A DNA stretch of 9,481 nt, taken from contig CAIQIL010000652.1 of NCBI GenBank assembly GCA_903871865.1, positions 1 through 9,481 on the forward strand, written 5' to 3'. The notes beneath the pieces were generated by a model. It had not been told where the DNA came from, did no database searches, and saw only the letters and a list, made by a program, of their open reading frames with translations. The DNA comes from an uncultured Burkholderiales bacterium (lineage in GTDB: Bacteria; Pseudomonadota; Gammaproteobacteria; Burkholderiales; Burkholderiaceae_C). Position 1 is the stretch's first letter; each line of letters starts with the position of its first letter. Below, one piece after another: positions 1 through 5,202 of the stretch. The position numbers and the translations under genes were made by a program.

Positions 1-896
1 ACAAGCAGCAAGGCGCTTTCGAGGCCCGCCGCGTCGGTGCGGCCATGGTCGCGGCCAACCTCGCCCGCCACATCGACCAGCGCTTCAGCGACAAGACCCA
101 CGACTGGAAGCCGCTGATCTACTGCTGGCGCGGCGGCCTGCGCAGCGGCTCCATGACGACCTGGCTGCGCCTGGTGGGCTGGGACGCGCAGCAACTCACC
201 GGCGGCTACAAACGCTGGCGCCAGCACGTCATCGCCACGCTGGAAGACCTCTGCCCGCAACTGCCCTTCCAGGTGATCTGCGGCGCCACCGGCAGCGCCA
301 AAACCCGCCTGCTGCACGCCCTGGCCAAAGAGGGCGCGCAGGTGCTGGACCTCGAAGGCCTGGCGCGCCACAAGGGCTCGCTGCTGGGCGCCCTGCCCGG
401 CCAGCCCCAGCCCTCGCAAAAAGCCTTCGAGACGGCCCTGGCCACCGCCGTCGAAGGCTTCGACCTGAGCCGCCCGGTGTACGTCGAGGCCGAGAGCCGC
501 AAGATCGGCCGCATCGCCCTGCCCACGCCCCTGATCGCCCGCCTGCGCGCCAGCCCCTGCACCGAGGTCGTGGCCACGCCCGAAGCGCGCCTGGCCTTCC
601 TGCTGGACGACTACGCTTACCTCGGCGACGACGGCCACGCCCTGGCCGACACGCTGGAGCACCTGCACGAGCTGCACAGCCGCGAGACGCTGACGCGCTG
701 GCAAGCCTGGGCGCGCGAGGGCCAGCTGCCCCCGCTGTTCGAAGAGCTGATGCGCCTGCACTACGACCCCTCCTACGCTCGCTCGCAGGCCGCCCACCTC
801 TTCCACTGGGCGGAGCGCCACGCCGTGCACACGGCCGACCTGGGCGAAGCCGGCGTGGCCGAGCTGGCGCGGCAGGTGCTGGCCTTGCCCACCTGA
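1..896 (+). CDS. mnmH: tRNA 2-selenouridine synthase MnmH (SelU/YbbB), 5'-truncated
   Basis: The open frame runs from the left edge (first full codon at base 3, reading KQQGAFEARRVGAA) to TGA at 894-896. The true start lies outside the window, and the ATG at 45 is internal. About 297 residues are visible of a family usually near 360. The N-terminal rhodanese domain holds the motif YCWRGGLRSGSM with its active cysteine (base ~123). A second domain begins with a P-loop, GATGSAKT (bases ~282-305). This rhodanese plus P-loop architecture is diagnostic of MnmH. The enzyme replaces sulfur by selenium in 2-thiouridine at the wobble base of tRNA-Lys, -Glu and -Gln, using selenophosphate and a geranylated intermediate; this is family knowledge. 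It implies a selD gene elsewhere in the genome. A GST-like gene follows 10 nt downstream, probably co-transcribed. Confidence 0.95.
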   Translation, partial: KQQGAFEARRVGAAMVAANLARHIDQRFSDKTHDWKPLIYCWRGGLRSGSMTTWLRLVGWDAQQLTGGYKRWRQHVIATLEDLCPQLPFQVICGATGSAKTRLLHALAKEGAQVLDLEGLARHKGSLLGALPGQPQPSQKAFETALATAVEGFDLSRPVYVEAESRKIGRIALPTPLIARLRASPCTEVVATPEARLAFLLDDYAYLGDDGHALADTLEHLHELHSRETLTRWQAWAREGQLPPLFEELMRLHYDPSYARSQAAHLFHWAERHAVHTADLGEAGVAELARQVLALPT

Positions 897-906
897 TGCC
901 GCTGGC

Positions 907-1587
907 GTGACCGCACCGCTGCTCTACACCTACCGCCGCTGCCCCTACGCGATGCGGGCGCGCATGGCGCTGCTGCAGGCCGGACGCCCTTTCCGCGCCT
1001 GCGAGATCGTGCTGCGCGACAAGCCCGCCGAGATGCTGGCCCTCAGCCCCAAGGGCACGGTGCCGGTGCTGGTGCTGGCAGACGGCCAGGTCATCGAGCA
1101 AAGCTGGGACATCATGCGCTGGGCCTGGTGTGGCGAAAGTGGTGGCGAAGGTGGCTGGTGGGCCCGTGCGCAAACGCCCGAGAACCTCGCCCTGCTGCAA
1201 CGCAACGACGGTGACTTCAAGCGCCTGCTCGACCGCCACAAATACCCCGAGCGCTTCGCTGCAGAGCCCACACCGGATGGGCTGTCAACACCCGCCACGG
1301 TGCGCGCAGCCGCCTGCGCCGAAGCCCTGCACACCTGCCTGCTGCCCCTGGAAGCACGACTGCAGCGCCAACCGCAGCTGGGCGGCGCCACCCCCTGCGC
1401 CACCGACCTGGCCTTGTTGCCCTTCGTGCGCCAGTTCGCCGCCGTGGACCCCGCCTGGTTCGCCGCCCCGGCCCTGCCCGCGCTGCAAGCCTGGCTGGCC
1501 GGCTGGCTCGACAGCCCGCTGTTCGCGGCCTGCATGGTGAAGCTGCCGGTGCAGCGGGTGGTGGATTTTCCTGGCCACAGCGCCTGA
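907..1587 (+). CDS. Glutathione S-transferase-like protein
   Basis: A 226-residue cytosolic protein. The N-terminal thioredoxin fold (residues ~5-75) starts with YTYRRCPYAMRARMAL, where Cys12 in CPYA sits at the usual GST/glutaredoxin active position. The segment GTVPVLV holds the expected cis-proline (Pro53), followed by IEQSWDI, which resembles the glutathione gamma-glutamyl binding motif (E-S). The rest, residues ~85-220, fits an all-helical GST C-terminal domain. Substrate is unknown; a glutathione-dependent thiol transfer or conjugation role is inferred from the family. The GTG start at 907 follows the mnmH stop by 10 nt with no clear Shine-Dalgarno, so it is probably translated by coupling. 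The ATG at 896 leads to an immediate stop and is not used. The gene is convergent with the minus-strand cargo operon, whose last stop lies 16 nt away. Confidence 0.88.
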   Translation: MTAPLLYTYRRCPYAMRARMALLQAGRPFRACEIVLRDKPAEMLALSPKGTVPVLVLADGQVIEQSWDIMRWAWCGESGGEGGWWARAQTPENLALLQRNDGDFKRLLDRHKYPERFAAEPTPDGLSTPATVRAAACAEALHTCLLPLEARLQRQPQLGGATPCATDLALLPFVRQFAAVDPAWFAAPALPALQAWLAGWLDSPLFAACMVKLPVQRVVDFPGHSA

Positions 1588-1603
1588 CGCCATCACCTGC
1601 GTG

Positions 1604-2143
1604 TCACTCGGTGCGCCTGACCCCGTAAAACAGTGCGGGCTTGGATTTCCCGTGGGGTGGGATGCGCATCAGATAAAGGCCATGCACCTTCTGAAACGAG
1701 CCGCTGCGCCCCAGGCCATCAAAGTTGAAATTCACGCACAGGAACCGTTGAGATCCTTGTTGGATCGTTGACCAATCCGCCAGCAACGGCGTGAACGTGC
1801 TGGGTGTTTCAGGAGACTGGTCCAGCGGAACTGCACGTTTGAGAGGAACGATGGTGCGTCCCCAGATCAGCCCATCTCGGCCATCCTTCTCGGCGTAGCC
1901 CACATCTCGTCCGTTTGCCGCGAAGAGGGTCGCCTTGTGGCCACCCCGGAAGTCGTCGTCACTGCCGACCTCATCCGTCGCGATGGCGGTCCATGTGGCA
2001 TGGCCGCGAGACTCACCTTGAAGGCAAGCATGGACCACCTCAGCAGAAGGCTTCGCGGCATGTGAGTTGACCGTCATGACGGTGACCGACAGCGCAGCCA
2101 TCCATCGCATGGCATCCAGGACACGAGCGCCAGCCGGAATCAT
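1604..2143 (-). CDS. Secreted/periplasmic protein of unknown family, last gene of the PAAR operon
   Basis: A 179-residue product from ATG at 2143; a second ATG at 2110 would start at MRWMAALS. The N-terminus carries a hydrophobic stretch (MAALSVTVMTVNSHA) ending in a plausible signal peptidase site near residues 28-30. The mature part has two cysteines, Cys40 (VVHACLQGE) and Cys136 (RFLCVNFNFDGLG), which could form a disulfide, and ends FYGVRRTE. I do not recognise the family. The start at 2143 is chosen because the upstream out-of-frame gene remnant ends at 2148, 4 nt before, matching the tight spacing of the operon. An upstream in-frame extension to 2314 overlaps that coding remnant and looks like a shadow. 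Position downstream of a cell-wall-degrading candidate suggests a periplasmic immunity or accessory role; this is inference. Confidence 0.65.
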   Translation of the reverse strand: MIPAGARVLDAMRWMAALSVTVMTVNSHAAKPSAEVVHACLQGESRGHATWTAIATDEVGSDDDFRGGHKATLFAANGRDVGYAEKDGRDGLIWGRTIVPLKRAVPLDQSPETPSTFTPLLADWSTIQQGSQRFLCVNFNFDGLGRSGSFQKVHGLYLMRIPPHGKSKPALFYGVRRTE

Positions 2144-2147
2144 CGCG

Positions 2148-2303
2148 TCATCGGCCCAACGCCGCCCAGCTCGGTTTGTCGGGCATGCCGAGGCGAATCC
2201 ACTCCTCGTGCTGCAACAACAAGTTGAAGTGCAGCGTGGCATCGGCACTGGGTGACATCGGCGTGAACTCGAGGCCACTGTGAGCATCAATGCCCTCTTC
2301 AGC
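2148..2303 (-). pseudogene. Frameshifted C-terminal remnant of the 2299-2798 gene
   Basis: Right after the TGA at 2299-2301, the +1 frame stays open for 51 codons (beginning AEEGIDAHSGLEFTP and ending KPSWAALGR) and stops at 2148-2150. Its codons have GC-rich third positions and a sensible soluble composition (e.g. LHFNLLLQHEEWIRLG), unlike a random shadow. Its stop sits 4 nt before the start of the next gene, the spacing expected for an operon member. Skipping one G in the GGC-TGA junction joins it to the preceding frame. I therefore read it as the true C-terminus of the upstream gene, separated by a one-base insertion or a sequencing error. It could also be a separate small ORF starting at an internal ATG, but no good ribosome site is seen. 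Confidence 0.5.
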
Positions 2304-2727
2304 CTTGGTTCCACGAAGCTTTCAAGGCCACTCTCTGGCCCAGAAGTCTTGGCACGTCAGCGACCCCTAGCCGGTAGCTCCCCTCCTCAGGGCTGCTGCC
2401 TTGAAGCAGCAAGTCCTGGCCATCGATGTCAATGGTCTTGACGGAAAACGTCCGCGACGGAAACACGCCAAAGAACTTGCCCAAGCGCTTCTTGGCCACC
2501 TGCTTGAGTTCAGCGTCAAGCAAGGTCACCACGGTCTGCTCTTCCCATGGATCGTTGTAGTCCGTGACGAGCAGGTAGCCTCGCCCTGTGTCGAATTGAT
2601 CCACAAGCTGCAGCCCTTCAATGGCCATACCGGCGGGCTTGCCATCCACCAGCAGTGCGGTGCTCGTGGCATCCAGATCTCGCCCAGGCGTCCGGTGCGC
2701 CAAAGCAAACTTGTCGATTCGCCTCAC
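2299..2727 (-). CDS. Unknown protein, central part of a probably frameshifted gene
   Basis: The frame encodes 142 residues from GTG at 2727 (VRRIDKFALAHRTPGRDL) to TGA at 2299; a TTG at 2742 is an alternative start. I do not recognise the family securely. The protein is soluble and beta-rich in appearance, with a conserved-looking block around DLDATSTALLVDGKPAGMA followed by GYLLVTDYNDPWEEQ. It has no cysteine and no signal of its own. Just upstream, a 24-codon hydrophobic ORF ends in the -1 relation (overlap GTGA), and just downstream a 51-codon frame continues in the +1 relation. The outer two are in the same frame, so two opposite single-base shifts would restore one protein of about 217 residues with an N-terminal membrane anchor. 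Located between two exported candidates in the PAAR operon, it may be part of the immunity/accessory set; this is inference. Confidence 0.6.
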   Translation of the reverse strand: MRRIDKFALAHRTPGRDLDATSTALLVDGKPAGMAIEGLQLVDQFDTGRGYLLVTDYNDPWEEQTVVTLLDAELKQVAKKRLGKFFGVFPSRTFSVKTIDIDGQDLLLQGSSPEEGSYRLGVADVPRLLGQRVALKASWNQG

Positions 2728-2798
2728 TTTGACTCCGGCCAAAAATAATCAAAGATTTCGGCAGAGCCTACGCCAAGCAATGCGGCACCCGCGAACAT
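2724..2798 (-). CDS. 24-codon hydrophobic ORF, probable detached N-terminal anchor of the next gene
   Basis: ATG at 2798 lies 10 nt after the stop of the preceding gene, and the ORF ends at TGA 2724-2726. The product starts MFAGAALLGVGSAEIFDYFW and looks like a short membrane anchor or signal segment ending in WPESK. The stop overlaps the GTG at 2727 of the next frame as GTGA. Two readings are possible: a tiny membrane protein translationally coupled to the next gene, or, more likely, the N-terminus of that gene separated by a one-base deletion. I favour the latter because PESK runs naturally into VRRIDKF and the product alone is very short. Confidence 0.4.
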   Translation of the reverse strand: MFAGAALLGVGSAEIFDYFWPESK

Positions 2799-2808
2799 GC
2801 TGAGGCCA

Positions 2809-3636
2809 TCAACGTGGCGAGGCTTCTATCTTTGCCTCAAAGCCTCTGAGCGACCGCACAACATCTCTGCGTTTGGCGTACTTCTGCCTCAAACGCGCCA
2901 ACGCTGCATCGGTGCCCGTGCAGTAGGTGCGGATGTTGTCGTTGCGTTCCTTTTTTAGCTCGGCATCGGGTGGATCGATCACCTCACCGCGAAAGTGTTC
3001 GCAGGCCTCGCGGTTCAACAGAAACTCTGACACTTCCTTGGGAAGGGTCACCTTGGCCAGGTCGATGACGACACCCTCTGCACCCACAGCCACGTCTGTG
3101 TCTGTGGCAATCACCTCTGTCGTGTCACTCGCAGCGTCGTGCCGATAAAGCACGAATTTGGCGGTGGCGTCACCTCCCTGGCTGGGAATGAGCAAGCGCA
3201 TGCCCGCAGGGTTCAACTGAACACGGCTGGGAAACGAACGCTCGGCAAACTCAACACGTTCCAATTGGCGCAAAGCGGCATTCCAGGCATAGGCAACACC
3301 CTTCGGATACCCGGCACCGAAAAACTCGCCAGACATCACCCATGCGCGCGCAGACGGCGTTCCTGCGCACACCACGTTCGACAAGGTGCCGCGAGACTGA
3401 TCGTCGTCGCCATCGAAAATGGGATGAACTCCGCCGTCAGGCAAGCGAACGCGGTACGTGAACGTGTCACCGATGCGGTGGCTTTTCAGCAGCGTCACTC
3501 TCGCGCCGTCGGCATTCAACACACATGGCCTCACGGTGACCCAACTGCTTGCACCGTGAGCCTGCAGCGACAAGGAGGCCATCAGGCCGATCAACAAAAA
3601 CGCTTTGGCCAGCCAGGTCTTGGAATGCAAGCGCAT
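2809..3636 (-). CDS. Exported four-cysteine protein, candidate immunity to the adjacent lysozyme-like effector
   Basis: A 275-residue product from ATG at 3636, whose A overlaps the previous stop (TGATG, 1-nt overlap); a GTG at 3639 would add one residue. The signal peptide is clear: basic MRLHSK, a hydrophobic core AFLLIGLMASLSL, and a cleavage site near QAHG/ASS. The mature protein has exactly four cysteines (38, 90, 212, 239), suggesting two disulfides in the periplasm. The N-terminal two thirds looks beta-rich. The last ~70 residues look helical and charged, around ACEHFRGEVIDPP and YCTGTDAALARLRQKYAKRR. I do not recognise a named family. Lying directly after, and translationally coupled to, a peptidoglycan-cleaving candidate effector, it is the best placed immunity protein of the operon. 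Function is inferred from position and export only. Confidence 0.75.
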   Translation of the reverse strand: MRLHSKTWLAKAFLLIGLMASLSLQAHGASSWVTVRPCVLNADGARVTLLKSHRIGDTFTYRVRLPDGGVHPIFDGDDDQSRGTLSNVVCAGTPSARAWVMSGEFFGAGYPKGVAYAWNAALRQLERVEFAERSFPSRVQLNPAGMRLLIPSQGGDATAKFVLYRHDAASDTTEVIATDTDVAVGAEGVVIDLAKVTLPKEVSEFLLNREACEHFRGEVIDPPDAELKKERNDNIRTYCTGTDAALARLRQKYAKRRDVVRSLRGFEAKIEASPR

Positions 3637-4217
3637 CACTTCACCATGCTCCGCAACGCGTCCATGTCATCGGGTTGCCTGGCCAATGCCTCCGCACCTG
3701 ATTTGATCTTCCGGTAATAGACGCCATTGCGAAGCCCTCTGTAATCCTTGTACGCCTCAGCAACAGGGTCCTCTGCGGCTTTTGCCTTCTGGCGGTCAAT
3801 CAACAACTGCAGGTATTGCGTTCCCACCTGAATGTTGGTCGCCTCATCAAGCAGCGCCTCACTGTCGTGGAATTTATCTGCTTCTTTGAAAACCACCGCC
3901 TCCTCCCGCCGATCGTGTCTGGACAGCTGAAGGTTTTGCATGCGACGCAGTTCCCGGACAGGTGCCCGCAGAAGCTGCATCAAGCCCCGAGCAGAACTGC
4001 CCTGTGCCTTGGGGTCATGTTCAAAACGAGACTCCATGTAGATCTGACAGATGATCACGTTGTCATCCACAACGGAACGGTTGTTCAATTCGACCAACGT
4101 CCTGATTTCCCGCAGCCGCGCGGCATCGTCAACACGCAGCGTGACTGCAGACCGATCGGCTTTGGGCGTCAGCTTCGCTTTCGCCTGATGAACGACTCCC
4201 CTTGATTGAGCAGCCAT
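3636..4217 (-). CDS. Lysozyme-like / SLT-type transglycosylase-fold protein, candidate T6SS effector
   Basis: A 193-residue protein from ATG at 4217, one nt after the PAAR gene's stop. It has no signal peptide, as expected if delivered by a T6SS tip. The central part carries lysozyme/SLT hallmarks: VIICQIYMESRF with the likely catalytic Glu62, followed by QGSSARGLMQLL (residues 72-83), the G-L-M-Q-L motif of soluble lytic transglycosylases. A later helix has NIQVGTQYLQLLI, and the C-terminus holds YKDYRGLRNGVYYRKIKSGA, resembling the substrate-side YN.G..YY.KI region. Predicted role: cleavage of the glycan strand of peptidoglycan in a target cell's periplasm. The glutamate and fold assignment come from motif reading; use as an antibacterial effector is inferred from linkage to the PAAR gene. 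A cell-wall remodelling role is the alternative. Confidence 0.78.
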   Translation of the reverse strand: MAAQSRGVVHQAKAKLTPKADRSAVTLRVDDAARLREIRTLVELNNRSVVDDNVIICQIYMESRFEHDPKAQGSSARGLMQLLRAPVRELRRMQNLQLSRHDRREEAVVFKEADKFHDSEALLDEATNIQVGTQYLQLLIDRQKAKAAEDPVAEAYKDYRGLRNGVYYRKIKSGAEALARQPDDMDALRSMVK

Positions 4218-4218
4218 G

Positions 4219-4767
4219 TCAATGGTCCCACGTCGGATTGATCGGAGGCTCACCGCGCAAGACCTCGATCGTGGCCACTTCATCGCAGGTGCTGACAACA
4301 GCATCCGTCAGGCCCGAGGCATCGGTGCGGCCGTGCCACCGGGTGCCGGAATCCAGCGTGATGACGTAAGGCACATCCTGCATGGGATGACCGTGCAAGT
4401 TCAGGAGCAGGAACCTCTGATCGAATTCAGCAGTGGGATGGTCAGGGGCATGAACCTGCGCCGCCCATGTCGACACCTCAGCAGCCCAAGAATTGGCCCC
4501 TCCTTCTACAACCCCCGACAAGACCTGACTCGATATCAACGTCGCCCCGCACGCGCACTTGTCGCCATGCCGGGCCACGGGCGCGCCGTCCACGATCATG
4601 GTCGGGTCGCCGGTGACGATGACGGTGGTGCCGTGCCCCTTCTTCGGGCAGGTGACCTGGTCGCCGACGCGCGCCAGGCGCTTGCCGAAGGTGTCGGTGG
4701 TTTGGGTGGCGCCGATGACCACGCCGCCATGGTCTGTCGGGTCGCCCACCACGATGAATGGCCGCAT
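4219..4767 (-). CDS. PAAR-domain T6SS spike-tip protein with C-terminal extension
   Basis: 182 residues from ATG at 4767. Residues ~1-85 form a PAAR domain: IVVGDPTDHGGVVIGA, then VGDQVTCPKKGHG, GDPTMIVDGAPVARHGDKCACGATLI. The His13, Cys40, His45, His67 and Cys71/Cys73 positions include the likely zinc ligands. PAAR proteins cap VgrG on the type VI secretion spike and carry effectors. Residues ~115-182 form an extra beta-rich domain with FLLLNLHGHPMQDVPYVITL and GRTDASGLTDAV, a pattern that suggests a small beta-sandwich adaptor for cargo. It is followed one nt later by the lysozyme-like gene. Base composition changes from very GC-rich to ordinary near residue 75-80, so the gene looks mosaic. 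In-frame codons upstream of 4767 encode an Arg/Ala-rich shadow and are not part of it. Confidence 0.9.
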   Translation of the reverse strand: MRPFIVVGDPTDHGGVVIGATQTTDTFGKRLARVGDQVTCPKKGHGTTVIVTGDPTMIVDGAPVARHGDKCACGATLISSQVLSGVVEGGANSWAAEVSTWAAQVHAPDHPTAEFDQRFLLLNLHGHPMQDVPYVITLDSGTRWHGRTDASGLTDAVVSTCDEVATIEVLRGEPPINPTWDH

Positions 4768-4773
4768 GCTGAT

Positions 4774-4778
4774 CCCCT
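4774..4778 (-). promoter_or_regulatory. Ribosome binding site of the PAAR gene
   Basis: The minus-strand sequence AGGGG lies 6 nt upstream of the ATG at 4767. This fixes the start at MRPFIVVG and argues against longer in-frame versions reaching toward 5091. It is the only strong Shine-Dalgarno in the operon; the downstream genes rely on overlap or very short gaps. Confidence 0.75.
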
Positions 4779-4969
4779 GAGTTTGTTTGCCGGGGATTCT
4801 GGCAGCGGCCGCGCACCATCGCGCTCGGCAAAGGTAACGATGTGCTGCGCGCGCCGCCCTGCGCAGGCCACCTGCCGCGCGTTTTGACTCGGGCGCCGGC
4901 CTTGTCGCCTCGCGCGCCAGCCGATGTGGGCGGTGCGCAAGCGGATCTGTGCGGTGCGCCGCCGATGTT

Positions 4970-4985
4970 GGGCGGCCTGCCGCCC
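4970..4985. repeat. GC hairpin, 6-bp stem and 4-nt loop
   Basis: GGGCGG, loop CCTG, CCGCCC form a perfect inverted repeat inside the third 21-bp unit. No T-tract follows on either strand, so it does not look like an intrinsic terminator. It may simply reflect the repeat consensus. Confidence 0.5.
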
Positions 4986-5184
4986 GATGCGACCGGCGCG
5001 TGCAGTTCCCCCCGCTTGCGCGTCGCACTGCGTCAATCGCGCGCCACCGAATCTGGGCGGTGCGCCGCAGGTTTGGGCTTGCGCGCGGCACTCAAAGACT
5101 CAGCCGCTGCGCATGCCGAACCTTGCGCACGAGGCTTTCCCAGCGGCGCACAACCCGAAGTGGCCGGCGCACCGCCCGAACCCC

Positions 5185-5196
5185 GCGGCATGCCGC
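5185..5196. repeat. Perfect 12-bp palindrome just after the transglutaminase stop
   Basis: GCGGCATGCCGC is its own reverse complement and lies 6 nt downstream of the transglutaminase stop codon. There is no T-run, so terminator activity is uncertain. It also coincides with the last unit of the 21-bp-period repeats. It could be a protein-binding palindrome, a weak RNA hairpin (with only a minimal loop), or chance. Confidence 0.5.
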
Positions 5197-5202
5197 CCAG
5201 CC

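Larger units (their letters stand above)
1590..4545. other. Lower-GC cargo segment (putative exchanged T6SS effector/immunity module)
   Basis: Reading across the window, the codon third positions and base mix from about 4545 down to about 1590 are visibly less GC-biased than mnmH/GST on one side and the PAAR domain, transglutaminase, Hcp and modC genes on the other. All genes inside lie on the minus strand and are packed head to tail. The right boundary falls inside the PAAR gene, near residue 75-80. The left boundary coincides with the gap next to the GST gene. I see no integrase, transposase, tRNA or direct-repeat ends, so if it was acquired, homologous recombination within the PAAR gene is the simplest route. 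The boundaries are by eye, not computed. Confidence 0.5.
4928..5198. repeat. Degenerate 21-bp-period repeats, two inverted clusters
   Basis: On the plus strand the core GCGGTGCGC occurs at 4930-4938 and 4951-4959, exactly 21 bp apart, with a variant GCGGCCTGC at 4972. It recurs perfectly at 5057-5065, 85 bp further and so nearly in phase. The flanks are also alike (CGATGT, GATCTGT, GATGTTGG, AATCTGGG). In the second cluster the reverse-complement type core GGCGCAC occurs at 5145 and 5166, again 21 bp apart, with a variant GGCATGC at 5187. On the plus strand the period yields a heptapeptide-like pattern (GAPPMLG, GLPPDAT, GAPPEPR), but no start signal or gene context supports coding. Nature unknown: an interspersed intergenic repeat family or the decayed end of a repeat-containing gene. 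Confidence 0.6.
4768..5202. other. 435-bp GC-rich stretch without a convincing gene
   Basis: This lies between the start of the PAAR gene and the stop of the transglutaminase gene, both on the minus strand. Several frames are open on both strands, but the translations are Arg/Ala/Pro-rich, show no domain, and are explained by high GC plus short repeats. It holds the PAAR ribosome site, the 21-bp repeat family and two hairpins listed separately. I see no convincing -35/-10 pair for the operon, although a promoter for the PAAR operon should be somewhere here unless it is read from the transglutaminase gene. Confidence 0.7.

Noticed and set aside
229..1239. 336-codon open frame on the minus strand
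   Set aside because: It lies antisense to mnmH and GST, and its translation is Arg/Ala/Gly-rich with no motif.
2299..2304. Programmed +1 frameshift at GGC-TGA, or a -1 shift near 2726
   Set aside because: Neither site has a recognised slippery sequence, and a shift at both ends of one gene is unlikely as a programmed event. Mutation or sequence error explains it better.
2144..2314. N-terminal extension of the 1604-2143 gene up to 2314
   Set aside because: The extra 57 residues are Arg/Cys/Ser-rich and overlap the better coding frame 2148-2303. They would also bury the signal peptide.
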